64,000 nt of DNA, from NCBI GenBank assembly GCA_023678885.1, contig CM042979.1, positions 26,588,981 through 26,652,980 of the forward strand. The letters run 5' to 3'. The notes under the pieces are model-generated. The model saw only the letters and a program-made list of their open reading frames with translations, made no database searches and was not told where the DNA came from. Positions within the stretch are counted from its first letter, which is position 1, and each line of letters starts with the position of its first letter. Both the position numbers and the translations under genes were made by a program. Source of the DNA: Pogostemon cablin. Lineage: Eukaryota; Streptophyta; Magnoliopsida; Lamiales; Lamiaceae. Of the stretch, positions 1-12,028 are shown piece after piece.

Positions 1-752
1 AGGACAAATCCCCGGGACCAGATGGCTTCGCCTCTCTCTTCTTCCAAGAGGCTTGGACAGTCGTGGGAAACGATCTAACTGAAGCAGTTTTAGAATTCTT
101 CAAGAAAGGCAAGTTACTGAAGCAGCTGAATGCAACATTTATCTCCAAAATCTTCTCATGAGCCAGGTGTGAAAGATTACAGGCCCATCGCTTGTTGCAA
201 TACAATCTACAAAGTGATTGCAAAAGTAATTGCGGCACTTCTTCGAAAATGCCTTCCATCTGTTATTGATCCTGCGCAATTTGGGTTTGTAAAAGGAAGG
301 AAGATGAGAGATTGTATTATTTTGGCGGAGGAAATATTTCGAGGATATGGCCGTGGTAATCATAATATCTCCCCTAGAATGGCGATTAAGGTGGATATAT
401 CAAAGGCATATGATACTGTGAATTGGTATTTTCTCTTCAATATGCTGCAAAGTTTAGGATTCCCTAACAGATTCTGTGGATAGGTGCAACAATGCGTGAA
501 GACCCCGTCCTACTCTTTATTGATCAACGGCAAATCTGAAGGCTTCTTCTAAGGGAAAAGAGGACTGAGACAAGGAGATCCGATCTCCTCTCTCCTTTTT
601 GTGGTGTGCATGGAATACTATAGCAGATTGATGAAGGACACCATAAGGAGAAATGAATATAAATTTCACTCTAGATTATGTAAAAAGGTGGAAGTTTCGC
701 ACCTGATTTTTGCAGACGATCTTCTGATCATGGGGTATGGAAATGTACAAAC
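1..752 (+). mobile_element. LINE (L1-type) reverse transcriptase, 5' part of a split, decayed copy
   Basis: Translation in the forward direction gives the fingers and palm of a plant LINE reverse transcriptase: a DKSPGPDGF-like start at the window edge, YRPIACCNTIYKVIAK near 179-223, FVKGRKMRDCI near 286-320, KVDISKAYDTVNW near 388-425, LRQGDPISSLLF near 565-600, and the catalytic FADD motif at 709-720. In-frame stops (for example TGA near 160 and TAG at 481-483) show it is dead. The 5' end of the element lies outside the window. It is interrupted at 752/753 by a Ty1/copia element; the LINE reading resumes at 5365 after a CAAAC target duplication. Confidence 0.93.
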
Positions 753-1014
753 TGTTGAAATATAATCTAGATTCATCTTATTTATTTATTAGAGTCAAAG
801 TTATTTATTAGATACATGTATGTCTCTTGGATGATACATGTATGCCATTAATTATGATTCATGTATTAGTTATATATTCATGTAGGGTATCTCCTATAAA
901 TACCCACCCATATTTCATTTGTAAGTTGTCAAATCAAGTTAGAGAGTTATATAATATGAGAGTTCCTCCATATTTGAGTGTTAAGGAGAGATATATGAAA
1001 ATCATATTCTAACA
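753..1014 (+). repeat. 5' LTR of the intact copia element
   Basis: Starts TGTTG and ends TAACA, so short inverted termini are present. It carries a TATA-like TATAAATA at 895-902. It is nearly identical to 5098-5359. Confidence 0.96.
895..902 (+). promoter_or_regulatory. TATA box of the copia LTR promoter
   Basis: TATAAATA lies within the LTR about 120 nt before its end, the usual place for an LTR promoter that starts the genomic RNA in the R region. The 3' LTR carries the same motif. Activity is not shown by the sequence. Confidence 0.6.
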
Positions 1015-1017
1015 AAT

Positions 1018-1029
1018 TGGTATCAGAGC
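1018..1029 (+). other. Primer-binding site, tRNA-iMet
   Basis: TGGTATCAGAGC begins three bases after the 5' LTR. It is complementary to the 3' end of plant initiator tRNA-Met, the primer used by most plant Ty1/copia elements. Confidence 0.93.
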
Positions 1030-1058
1030 CACGAGTGTTTGGAGACCGAAGCTTGAAG

Positions 1059-4000
1059 ATGTCGAACGGAACACCATTCGTAGTTCCTATATTATCAAAA
1101 GATAATTATGATAATTGGTGCATAAGAATGAAAGCTTTGCTTGGAGCATATGAAGTATGGGAGTCCGTAGAGAAAGGGATCGAAGCAAATGATGCGGCCG
1201 GGAAGAAGAAAGACCAAAAGGCGCTCACACACATCCATCAAAGTTTGGATGAGAAGATGTTCGAGAAGGTTGCTGAGGCAACCACCTCCAAGAAAGCATG
1301 GGATACTCTTCAAGCTTCATTTCAAGGCGTAGACAAAGTAAGGAAGGTGCGTCTCCAAACATTGAGAGGAGAATTTGAGTCTCTCCACATGAAGGATTCC
1401 GAATCCGTGTCGGAATACATTTCTAGAGTCTTGGCCATTACCAATCAAATGAAGAGATACAAAGAAGATGTAAAAGATGATCGGATTGTGGGAAAAATTT
1501 TGAGATCGTTGGATCCGAAATTCAATTACATTGTTGTTGCCATTGAAGAATCAAAGGACTTGGATACCATGACCGTTGATGAACTTGCGGGTTCATTACA
1601 AGCTCATGAAAAAAGAATGAAGAAGCCAACTCAAGAACCGGTGGAGCAAGCTTTGAAAGCAAAGCTATCTATCAAGGAGAAGGAAACAAATCCAAGCCCA
1701 CCAAGACGAGGCCGTGGAGGTGCTCGAGGTCGTGGAGGTAACCGTGGACGTGGAAGAGGTGGACGTGGAAATCATAATTATGAAAATAATCATAATTATG
1801 ACTCGACACAAAATCAAGGAAGAGGTCGAGGACGTGGACGAGGTCGAGGCTCAAGAGGTGGAGGTTATAGACCAAATCAACCAAGGTATGACAAATCAAA
1901 TGTTGAATGTTTCGATTGTCATCGCTATGGTCATTATGCTTGGGAATGCCAAAGTGAAGTAGATGAGAAGAACAACTTGATGGAGATCAACAACAAAGAA
2001 AATGAGGATCCCACTCTGCTTCTCACATGCAAGAAACATTCTGATGATGAAAGTCGGTGGTATCTTGACTCTGGAGCAAGTAGCCATATTTGTGGGAGAA
2101 GAAATTTATTTACGGAGCTTGATGAAGCTATTGGCGGTGACATCACATTTGGAGATTCATCAAAGGTTCAAGTAAAAGGAAAAGGTATGATTTTGATTCG
2201 ATTGAAAGATGGGAGTCATCAATATATTTCTAATGTCTTTTATGTGCCGGAGATGAAAAGCAATATTTTGAGTTTGGGACAACTTTTGGAGAAAAATTAT
2301 GATATTCATTTGAAAGATAAAAGTTTGACGATAAGAGATGAGAATGGAAGATTGATGGCCAAAGTTCCCATGACGAAGAATCGAATGTTTTTGTTAAACA
2401 TTCAAAGTGATGTTCCCATGTGTTTGAAATCTTGTTTCAAAGATGCGTCTTGGTTGTGGCATTTGAGGCTTGGCCACTTGAATTTTGATGGGCTCAATAT
2501 GATGGGAAGAAAGAAGCTGGTGATGGGTTTACCTTTCATAAAACATCCAAACCAAATTTGTGAAGGGTGTCTTTATGGAAAGCAAGCAAGAAAGAGTTTT
2601 CCAAAGGAGTCGACTACGAGGGTGCAATATCCATTGGAGTTGATTCATTCGGACGTGTGTGGGCCAATCAAGCCAAGTTCGCTTGGCAAGAATAGCTATT
2701 TTGTGCTATTCATCGATGATTACTCTCGGAAGACATGGGTTTATTTCTTGAAGGAAAAATCTGAAGTGTTTTCTACCTTCAAGAAATTCAAGGTGATGGT
2801 GGAAAAGCAAAGTGGTTATCAGATTAAAGCTCTTAGATCTGATCGAGGCGGCGAGTTCACATCAAATGAGTTCAAAGATTTTTGTGTGAAAAATGGCATT
2901 CATCGTCCTATGACGACCCCGTATTCGCCTCAACAAAATGGAGTTGCTGAACGAAAGAACCGAACAATACTCAACATGGTGAGGAGTATGATGAAAAGCA
3001 AAAATATGCCAATGGAGTATTGGGCAGAGGCAGTTTCATGTACTGTCTATTTGATGAACAGGTGCTACACGAAGAGTGTTCATGGAATGACGCCGCAAGA
3101 AGCTTGGAGTGGCTACAAACCATCCATCTCACATTTATGGGTTTTTGGAAGCATTGCCTACATGCATGTCCCGGATGAAAAACGAAGGAAGCATGATGAT
3201 AAGAGTGAGAAATATTTGTTCATTAGCTATGATGGATATTCAAAGGGCTATAAGCTGTACAATCCAAACAGCCGAAAGCTTGTGATAAGCCGAGACGTAG
3301 AGTTCGATGAAGAAGGTATGTGGGACTGGAATTCTCAAGTCACAAATCATCAGTATAGTCCATTTTTTGATGAAGAGGAAGAAGCCCAAGTACAGCTGTC
3401 AACACCACCGTCGACACCGCCACCACAAGATGTGCATGATGATGTTGTAGGCTCGAGTGGTCCTCGCAAATTAAGAGATTTGCGAGATATATATGAAGCT
3501 ACGGAGGAGGTAACTAATTTGAGTGCATTTACTCAATATTGTTTGTTTGCAGAAGTTGAACCCGTGGGATATGACGATGCTGTGCAAGATGAAAAATGGA
3601 GGAAAGCCATGAGTGAAGAGATAAATTCCATCAAGAAAAATGATACGTGGGAGTTAGCACCACTACCTGAAGGCAAGAGCAAAATTGGTGTGAAATGGGT
3701 TTACAAAATTAAAAGAAATGCAAAAGGAGAGATTGAGAAATACAAGGCGAGATTGGTGGCGAAAGGGTATAAGCAAAAGGCAGGAATTGACTATGACGAA
3801 GTATTTGCTCCAGTTGCTCGTCTTGAGACGATTCGGTTGATCATTTCCATTGCTGCCCAAAATCGTTGGAAAATCCATCAGTTGGATGTAAAATCCGCTT
3901 TCCTGAATGGAGTTTTGGAGGAGGAAGTTTATGTTGATCAACCTCCGGGTTATGTGGTGAAGGGCCAAGAAGACAAGGTGCTAAAATTGAAAAAGGCACT

Positions 4001-5090
4001 TTACGGCTTGAAGCAAGCCCCGCGAGCATGGAATAGTCGAATTGATCAATATTTTCGACGAAATGGTTTCGAAAAATGTCCACATGAGCATGCTCTCTAT
4101 GTGAAAAAGAGCAAAAATGGTGATATGCTACTTATATGCTTGTATGTGGATGATTTGATTTTTACAGGAAACAATCCCAAGATGTTTGATGATTTCAAGA
4201 GAGCTATGACAAAAGAATTTGAGATGACAGATATTGGTTTGATGTCCTACTATCTTGGCATCGAAGTGAAGCAGCGGGAAGATGGAATTTTCATTTCGCA
4301 AGAAGCATATGCGAAAGAAATTCTCAAGAAATTTGAGATGGAGAATTGCAAGCCGGTGAGCACCCCAGTGGAGTGTGGAGTTAAGTTATCTCTTCATGAA
4401 GATGGTGAGAAAATTAATTCCACATATTTTAAGAGTCTTGTGGGAAGTTTGATGTACTTGACTTGTACAAGGCCATATATTCTGCTTGGTGTTGGTTTCG
4501 TGAGTCGCTACATGGAGGCTCCTACTTCATCACATTTGAAGGTTGCGAAAAGGATTCTTCGTTATATTAAAGGTACGATTGATCATGGAATTTTTTATGC
4601 TGGTTCTCAAGATTTTAAACTTGTTGGGTATTGCGATAGTGATTGGGCCGGTGATGTTGATAGTCGAAAAAGTACTACCGGGTTTGTTTTCTTTATGGGA
4701 AATTCAGCATTCACGTGGAACTCAAAGAAGCAGCCTATTATGACTCTTTTAACATGTGACGCGGAGTATGTAGCTGCAACGTCGTGTGTTTGTCACGCTA
4801 TATGGTTGAGAAGTTTGTTGAAAGAACTCAATTTTTCTCAAGAAGGTCCGACGGAGATTTGTGTTGATAACAAGTCGGTAATTGCGTTGGCGAAGAACCC
4901 GGTGTTTCATGAGAGGAGCAAACATATTGATACTAAGTATCATTTTATTCGAGACTGTGTTTTCAAGAAGGAAGTGAAGTTGGAGTTTGTGAAGTCTCAA
5001 GATCAAATTGCAGACATCTTCTCAAAGCCATTGAAGCATGAGGTGTTCAAGAATCTTCGTTATTCTCTTGGAGTGATGAATCAAATTTAA
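1059..5090 (+). CDS. Ty1/copia gag-pol polyprotein (1343 aa, uninterrupted)
   Basis: One open frame encodes the whole replication machinery of the element. From the ATG at 1059: a UBN2/gag-like region, an RG-rich stretch (about residues 208-275), a CCHC knuckle at 284-297 (CFDC..YGHYAWEC), the protease DSG at 337, and the integrase with a zinc-binding HHCC region and D532, D595 and E631 (D-35-E spacing). The reverse transcriptase has YVDD at 1029-1032, and the RNase H begins near D1193 (YCDSDW), with VDNKS downstream. The frame stays open upstream to 1017, but only through the primer site, so the first ATG is the likelier start. Length is normal for plant copia. RNase H contains some unusual residues (CDAEY where CEAEY is common; RPYI where RPDI is common), so activity is plausible but not certain. 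Confidence 0.95.
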   Translation: MSNGTPFVVPILSKDNYDNWCIRMKALLGAYEVWESVEKGIEANDAAGKKKDQKALTHIHQSLDEKMFEKVAEATTSKKAWDTLQASFQGVDKVRKVRLQTLRGEFESLHMKDSESVSEYISRVLAITNQMKRYKEDVKDDRIVGKILRSLDPKFNYIVVAIEESKDLDTMTVDELAGSLQAHEKRMKKPTQEPVEQALKAKLSIKEKETNPSPPRRGRGGARGRGGNRGRGRGGRGNHNYENNHNYDSTQNQGRGRGRGRGRGSRGGGYRPNQPRYDKSNVECFDCHRYGHYAWECQSEVDEKNNLMEINNKENEDPTLLLTCKKHSDDESRWYLDSGASSHICGRRNLFTELDEAIGGDITFGDSSKVQVKGKGMILIRLKDGSHQYISNVFYVPEMKSNILSLGQLLEKNYDIHLKDKSLTIRDENGRLMAKVPMTKNRMFLLNIQSDVPMCLKSCFKDASWLWHLRLGHLNFDGLNMMGRKKLVMGLPFIKHPNQICEGCLYGKQARKSFPKESTTRVQYPLELIHSDVCGPIKPSSLGKNSYFVLFIDDYSRKTWVYFLKEKSEVFSTFKKFKVMVEKQSGYQIKALRSDRGGEFTSNEFKDFCVKNGIHRPMTTPYSPQQNGVAERKNRTILNMVRSMMKSKNMPMEYWAEAVSCTVYLMNRCYTKSVHGMTPQEAWSGYKPSISHLWVFGSIAYMHVPDEKRRKHDDKSEKYLFISYDGYSKGYKLYNPNSRKLVISRDVEFDEEGMWDWNSQVTNHQYSPFFDEEEEAQVQLSTPPSTPPPQDVHDDVVGSSGPRKLRDLRDIYEATEEVTNLSAFTQYCLFAEVEPVGYDDAVQDEKWRKAMSEEINSIKKNDTWELAPLPEGKSKIGVKWVYKIKRNAKGEIEKYKARLVAKGYKQKAGIDYDEVFAPVARLETIRLIISIAAQNRWKIHQLDVKSAFLNGVLEEEVYVDQPPGYVVKGQEDKVLKLKKALYGLKQAPRAWNSRIDQYFRRNGFEKCPHEHALYVKKSKNGDMLLICLYVDDLIFTGNNPKMFDDFKRAMTKEFEMTDIGLMSYYLGIEVKQREDGIFISQEAYAKEILKKFEMENCKPVSTPVECGVKLSLHEDGEKINSTYFKSLVGSLMYLTCTRPYILLGVGFVSRYMEAPTSSHLKVAKRILRYIKGTIDHGIFYAGSQDFKLVGYCDSDWAGDVDSRKSTTGFVFFMGNSAFTWNSKKQPIMTLLTCDAEYVAATSCVCHAIWLRSLLKELNFSQEGPTEICVDNKSVIALAKNPVFHERSKHIDTKYHFIRDCVFKKEVKLEFVKSQDQIADIFSKPLKHEVFKNLRYSLGVMNQI

Positions 5091-5091
5091 T

Positions 5092-5097
5092 GGGGAG
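5092..5097 (+). other. Polypurine tract
   Basis: GGGGAG abuts the 3' LTR start (TGTTG at 5098) and directly follows the gag-pol stop. This is the expected plus-strand primer site. Confidence 0.85.
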
Positions 5098-5359
5098 TGT
5101 TGAAATATAATCTAGATTCATCTTATTTATTTATTAGAGTCAAAGTTATTAATTAGATACATGTATGTCTCTTGGATGATACATGTATGCCATTAATTAT
5201 GATTCATGTATTAGTTATATATTCATGTAGGGTATCTCCTATAAATACCCACCCATATTTCATTTGTAAGTTGTCAAATCAAGTTAGAGAGTTATATAAT
5301 ATGAGAGTTCCTCCATATTTGGGTGTTAAGGAGAGATATATGAAAATCATATTCTAACA
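5098..5359 (+). repeat. 3' LTR of the intact copia element
   Basis: Same length (262 bp) as the 5' LTR, with two differences counted by eye. Followed directly by the CAAAC target duplicate at 5360-5364. Confidence 0.96.
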
Positions 5360-5364
5360 CAAAC

Positions 5365-6690
5365 ATCAAAGAGCATCAAACTGTCACTGAAATCATTTGA
5401 AGAGCTGTCCGGATTATCAGTCAATCCAAACAAATCCAATATCTTCGTGGCTGGAATGGCGGATAGAACAGTACAACGGATCACAAATCATCTGCCATAT
5501 AATCGAGGTACGCTCCCCTTTAAATATTTGGGTATCCCAATCTGTGGCAAGAGATGTAGAATTGAAGACTTCTCACCACTGCTGAACGATGTGAATGATA
5601 TAATTCAAAAATGGTCATCCAAATTACTATCCTTTACTGGGAAATTAGAGCTTATCACTACTGGCATTTTTGGTGTGCGATGGTGAAGGTACCAAATGTG
5701 GTGGTTAAGAAAATAGAAGGGGGTGATAAGGAGATATTTATGGGGATCAAAGGCAAGTGCAGTCAGTTGGAAGGATGTTACTCAACCAAAACATAATGGG
5801 GGATTGAGGTTGAAAGACATATCCACTTGGAACAAAGCACTGATGGCAGCGCACTTTGGGACATTCAAAGTGAATCAACTTCACTTTGGGTCCAATGGAT
5901 TCACTCGATATATATCATTCAACAAAATTGGAGGGAGGTGAATCCAACAGCCAATGCCTCATACTCATGAAGAACGCTGATTCATTTGCGCAATCGGGTT
6001 GCGCTAGTGCAAGGAGAAAGAGATGGAGTTGAAGCAATAATAAAGGTGCATGAGAGGGAGATTTCTACCATCCATTATGTACCAAATCCTAATGAAGGAA
6101 ACATTTGGAGAAGTCCTATTCATTTATAAGAATGTTTGGCACAAATGGATAGTAAGGAAACACTTTCAAATTATGGCTACTACACCGGGGAAGGGTGTAT
6201 ACAAAGGATAGGATATGAAATCTGAATGGAGATACCAATTGTGGGTTCTGTGTGGGATGTATGGAGAGACAAACCCATCTTTTCTTCCAATGCCCCTATA
6301 CAACACAAGTATGGGACATTGTGAGGAGGGGGATAGGATGGAGGAGACACTTCACATCAGTTGGGGATGCGTTTCGGAAGATACATGTGGACACACGGAA
6401 CAACAAAAAAGTGAGAAGGTTGTTCGTCATTGCTTTCTCAGCACTATTCTATACCATCTGGATGGAGATCAGGAACGCATTGCTGTTTGGCACGAGGATG
6501 CTGTCGCCTACATGTATTGCAGACAAGGTATTGTGTCAGACAATTAGATTGTTTTTGAATTACTAATGATTGTACACCTCGAGTGTCTAGCCGAGGGAGT
6601 TATAGGGTTAAGATCTGTTACGCTTTATACTGTATTTGTATATTGTAAACGTTGGAACTGAAATAAATCTACCACTTTTCAGAAAAAGAA
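5365..6690 (+). mobile_element. LINE reverse transcriptase, 3' part of the split copy
   Basis: Continues the LINE of 1-752. Translated segments match the thumb and C-terminal part of plant LINE ORF2: LSGLSVNPNKSNIF near 5404-5445, FKYLGIPICGKRC near 5518-5558, WSSKLLSFTGKLELI near 5610-5656, and an RRYLWGS.....W segment near 5727-5770. A cysteine-rich zf-RVT-like region follows (CGFCVGC.....HLFFQCP near 6240-6295). Several frameshifts and stops break the frame. The element seems to end near 6690, after AATAAA at 6661-6666 and a short A-rich tail. Confidence 0.85.
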
Positions 6691-7802
6691 TTTTTGACTG
6701 AAAGAAGCATGATTTTCTTATAAATGTAGGGTAGAAGTACTAGATTATTTGCAAGTCTGAGTTTAATTTATCTCTACAAACTGTTTACAACAATTAAAAT
6801 ATTCCAGTAACATATTTATTGAATTGTTCTGGAGAGGGAAAGAATTCGATCGCATATGAAACTTCAGCTACAGTTAGACTACTGAATCATTCAAAGAAAA
6901 CTGATTATAAAAATTCAATAAAATATAGTCAAACAAATCTATCATGAAATATATGATAAATGTTCAAAATGAAAATTTAGAACTGATAATTGTAGACCTA
7001 AAAAAGGGTCAAAATTAAAATGAAAAAATTTAGAATTGAGAATTGTAGAGCTTGATCCCTAAAAGAGAAAGCCCTTCCAGAACTTCTCGACGGCCGGAGA
7101 TAGACCCAGGCCGAGGTGGGGGTTTGGAAATAGTTTTCAACCAGCAATAGACGCGCCTCAGTTAGAACCTCACTAGCTGCGTCATTGCCCTAAGCGCAAA
7201 GATGAGTATTCCTGGCTAAGTTGGTGTCACTTTATCATGTACCAGTGATATGGTTTTTTGGTGTACTTTTGATGTGGGACAAATTTATTGTACCTATTTT
7301 GTTTTGGATAAAATCTCCAATCAACTCAAGAGGATAATGGATAGTTTTATGTAAATAACTTATAGCTAATGCATATACTAGCTGAAGAATAGTAAAAATT
7401 AACCTTAAATAACTTCTAACATTCCCTTGCTTTTGTGAGCACAAACAAGAAATTTCAGATTGTGTCATCTGTTATACAGATAGATCTTAAGTTAAGGTAA
7501 CAACTAATATAGTTGTTTATTGTAACAATCTTCTTTAATATGAAACTTTCCAATTACTTTACTTATAAATAGTCTCACAAACTGCAAATTATATTGACAA
7601 GGAGTACCATCTAGATAAGTCTAAATATGCATTTATTTTGGGATGAATATATATACTGTCACGAAAAGCAATGGATGAAATATTGATCATTACTCTCTTG
7701 ACCGCTAATGGTTGTTATACACTTAAAAAATCCATTTTATGTAAAAGTTTTTCCATAAACGATTAACTAGTGATATTTTGACGAATAATCGTCACCATAA
7801 TA
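6691..7802. other. AT-rich intergenic DNA, no gene seen
   Basis: There is no open frame with recognisable protein sequence. A small GC-richer patch at about 7060-7200 has no coding appearance. Short frames here look random. Confidence 0.5.
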
Positions 7803-7980
7803 TAATATTCCATTCATCCCAAATTGAACCATTACTATATTTAATTTAATAAAATTTTAGAAATAGTTTTTTTTATTAATTTTTAGGTGAATATTTAATA
7901 TAATACTCCATTCATCCAACCGTTACTATACTTAAAATTTTAGAAATAATTTTTTTATTAACTTTATTGAATTTTTAGCT
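7803..7980. repeat. Two-copy tandem duplication, about 98-bp unit
   Basis: The start of unit one (7803-7900, ATTCCATTCATCC..CCATTACTATA) is repeated at 7901 onward (ACTCCATTCATCCAACC..TTACTATA), followed in both by AAAATTTTAGAAATA and a T-run. The copies have diverged. Confidence 0.65.
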
Positions 7981-8584
7981 ATTTGGGAATACTGTAATTT
8001 TATGTATATAATCCCTGTAAGTTTTTATTTTATTTTTAAATTTTTATTATTGTGCAAATCCAATTACAACTATTTTATCCACTAAACTCAAATTTTATGT
8101 ATATATTTTCTTAGGTTTGTTATTTTTTTCTTTCTAATCTGAAGACTAATATATATCATGTTTATTAAAAATATTTATTCCATTATTGCGATTTTAATTG
8201 TTCATTAATATTGCATTGAAATTTGCTATACATATGTACAAATTTAATACTATTTTCAAAAATCTTATTTCTAGAATATTTTCAAGAACTATATTATTAT
8301 CTCCTGATTTTCCAACCAATATGTATTTATGTAATAAAAATATCTCCTGACGGTTATTTATGTAATATAAAAATTGATTATGAAATAAAAGCATTGAAAT
8401 TAGTGTTTATTTGAACATAATAATTGGGGAAGGGCCACAACATACAAAATTAGAATAAATATGCTGATATGTGTAATTACTAAATAACATATATAGCATG
8501 GTAATAAAATATATATTAGGTTAGATGTAAATCGAGTTTGTGGGAGTGTTTGTAATTTACTACTAAACTCTGTAAAATTTGTAA

Positions 8585-8826
8585 AATGTTAATCGGGACA
8601 AAGTACTAAATGAAAATATGAAAAGAAATAGATACAATTTACAGATTAATTATATTAAAAAATAATAATAAAAAAGATATGTAGATCGGTTAATATAAGA
8701 AGTCAATGTTAATCGGGACGAAGCAAGTACTAAATGAAAATATGAAAAAAAAATAGATACAATCTACTGATTAATCATATTAAAAAAAAAAAAAAGATTT
8801 TGTAGATCCATTAATATAAAAAGTCA
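8585..8826. repeat. Two-copy tandem duplication, about 120-bp unit
   Basis: AATGTTAATCGGGAC at 8585 recurs at 8705. Both copies continue with AAGTACTAAATGAAAATATG, an AATAGATACAAT segment, an A-run and GTAGATC. They differ mainly in A-run length and a 4-bp insertion. Confidence 0.8.
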
Positions 8827-9149
8827 ATCAATGGGCCGTGCAAGCCCAAATTGGTGATATGACATGGTTTGATATATAGAAGTGCTATAGCTCTAGTGAT
8901 GGGTACGAAGAAAATGAGGATAAAAGCCAGTTCATTCTAAAATCAGACATCATCTTGCAGCTCGTGATAAGCTGACGGTACTGGACTGGAAAATCCTCCA
9001 AACTATTAAAACTACGACAATTAGAAAATCCTTCAAACTTGAAACACTTGTTCCCCCTAAATCCTATCCCGACTAAATCTTCAAAACTATGAGAACTGCA
9101 AAAATTGAAAATTCCTCAAAACTGCGTCATTTGCGAATATTGATAAAAA

Positions 9150-9371
9150 GACAACTTGCAAATCTTTGCAATAGTTATCTCGGCTTATGGTTAATAACTA
9201 GAACCGCTCCTCCCTTAATTAACATTTAACAACTCAACAAAATGACAACTTACCTAATAATAAGATCTCTTTGCAATAGTAATCTCGACTTATAGTTAAT
9301 AACTAGAACTTCTCCTCCCTCAATTAACAACTCAACAGAATGACAACTTACCTAATAATCAAGGATAGATC
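9150..9371. repeat. Tandem duplication, about 95-bp unit, two copies plus a partial
   Basis: GACAACTT at 9150, 9244 and 9342 starts successive copies that share CTTTGCAATAG.AATCTCG, TTAATAACTAGAAC and CTCCTCCCT..ATTAAC. A smaller duplication (AATCT.TTAAATAAG..TCTCTTTGG) follows at about 9391-9415 and 9476-9500. Confidence 0.75.
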
Positions 9372-9599
9372 TCACTCGCAGCGTGAAAATAATCTTTTAA
9401 ATAAGAGTCTCTTTGGTTAGTGGGTGTATTCTTATCCGGGTGTGTTCTTATCCTTTGTACTGTCTAGTGAAAACAATCTCTTAAATAAGGTCTCTTTGGT
9501 AGTGAATGATATCTTATTTGTATGGTCTATATATTTTTTTTTCATTTTTTATTTTTTTATTAAATTCTTGAAATTTAATTGTAATTTCACTTATGTTTA

Positions 9600-9790
9600 T
9601 GTTAAACTTTATCTTAGTAATTTAGGGCGTATTTTACCCTCTAAGATTAATTACTCCATTATTTATCTTTAGGGCTTAGTTTTAATTTTAAGGTTACAAT
9701 TATTGTAATTTCACCATTGTAATTTAAGATATATTTCACCCTTTTGATTTAGGACATATTGCACCCTAAGGTTTATGGTATAATTTTAAT
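9600..9790. repeat. Degenerate short-period repeat (ATTTTACCCT..TTAAGG..AATTTCACC family)
   Basis: Successive phrases such as GCGTATTTTACCCT, GATATATTTCACCCTT and GACATATTGCACCCTAAGG recur every few tens of bases. The reverse complement matches the phrases of 45430-46060 (GGTAAAATATACC, GGTGAAATTACAA). A similar stretch is at 13200-13350. Function unknown. Confidence 0.55.
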
Positions 9791-9794
9791 TTGG

Positions 9795-11075
9795 CAAATA
9801 CTAATGTGCACCACTTTTTAAGGTGCATCAAATAACTCATATTATTCAATTGACTCATCATGCATAAAAAAAAATTTTGACCCATATTTCATTGTCTTCC
9901 CTTTCTCTTGCTCCTTTCTTCTAAATTTCTCTCTCTCCTTATTTTCCTCTCCCCTTATTTTCATCACTCTCCCTCTCTCTCTCCTAATTTTTTCACATTC
10001 TCTCCTAATATTCAAATATTTTTAATAATTTTGGAATTAATTTAATTTTTTTATTCATTGATATTAATTGATTTCTAGACTGACGATATTAATGTATATG
10101 ATTATATTTGTAATTATATTACTATTTTTAAAGTAATGTATAAAACTAAAAATATTATAAAAATAAAAAACATAATACACTTATTAAGAAAAACTTGTAC
10201 GCTATTGAATTAAAAAAATACAACATCTGATAATCGCAAATTTGAAGCATCCGATGATACAGATTTGAAGCATAGTAAACAAATTCATCAGGACACTTCT
10301 TCAATGTTGAATTTCATAGCAAATGATTCACCCGTATTATTTTCTCTCTCATCTCCACCACTTTAACACATATACATTAATAAATAATAAGTAATACAGT
10401 ATTATTAGAAAAGTAATACAGTTTAACATTATATGGAAAAAAACTTGGATCTGTTTCTATTGATCACCTAATTCATCCACAGCGCCAGATCTGATTTGAT
10501 TTGGATCAAAATTTTAATTCCATCACAGATAATCCTAATTCTGAGCTTCTTCATTTTGATTTTTCCAACTTTCACCTTAATACCTGAGTGAGAGTAACGA
10601 CGTCGTCGATATTGGAGGTGCCTTTGAGAACGAAAAAAAAATATTATTGGCGGCAGAGTGAGGGAGGAGGCCGTTAGCGGTGAGGCAACAAGATCTGGAA
10701 GGGCGAGGCATCGGAGATCTTGACGGGAAACGATGGCGTCACAAGAGGTGGAGATTTGCAAGGGCGAGACAGTGGAGTGAGGGAGGAGATCGCTGGCGGC
10801 AAGACAGTGAAGATGTGGAAGGAAAGCGGTGGCGGCTCCGTAGAAGTGAAGCAGCACAGGCGGAGCAGATTGAGAAAGAATAGAGAGGGAGGAACAGATT
10901 GAGAAAGAAGAGAGAGAGGAGCGGATTGAGATATAGGAGAGAGAGAGGAGAATCCGCTAGGAGAGAAGAGTGGAGTGACCCGCGTGAATGACCCATTTGG
11001 TATTTTAGGATTAAATAGTTTACCCACATTTTAAATATGAATCTTGTTTTTAGTGTACACCAATTGTACAATAGA
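9795..11075. other. Unclassified region with pyrimidine-rich left part and a GC-rich, purine-rich island (10560-10985)
   Basis: A CT-rich tract (about 9895-10000) and a GA-rich tract (about 10860-10970) bracket AT-rich DNA and a GC-rich island. Minus-strand frames of 110-129 codons cross the island but are serine/leucine-rich and show no family motif I recognise. Both edges carry short GTGCACC / GTGTACACC motifs in inverted sense (about 9809 and 11054), which may be eroded transposon ends. It may be captured host sequence; I cannot name it. Confidence 0.35.
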
Positions 11076-11147
11076 TCAACTCTATTAATTTTACTATTAT
11101 GATTTAGGATATATTTTATTTTAAGTGGTTTAAAGTTTAAGATATAA

Positions 11148-12028
<881 letters not shown>

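Larger units (their letters stand above)
753..5359 (+). mobile_element. Ty1/copia LTR retrotransposon, full length and apparently young
   Basis: The element has two 262-bp LTRs (753-1014 and 5098-5359), a perfect 5-bp target duplication CAAAC (748-752 and 5360-5364), a tRNA-iMet primer-binding site, a polypurine tract and one uninterrupted gag-pol frame. I count only two differences between the LTRs (T/A near 807 versus 5152, and A/G near 976 versus 5321), so it inserted recently on an evolutionary scale. Domain order gag-protease-integrase-RT-RNase H defines Ty1/copia. The protein resembles Tork-type elements such as those annotated TNT1-94-like; lineage assignment needs a phylogeny. The insertion is inside an older LINE. 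Confidence 0.97.

Noticed and set aside
1017..1058. Longer gag-pol start at 1017
   Set aside because: It would begin at a non-ATG codon within the primer-binding site; the ATG at 1059 is the natural start.
10468..11071. Overlapping minus-strand frames of 110-129 codons
   Set aside because: Low-complexity Ser/Leu/Pro composition in all frames, no motif, no splice or promoter logic. Kept only as an unclassified region.
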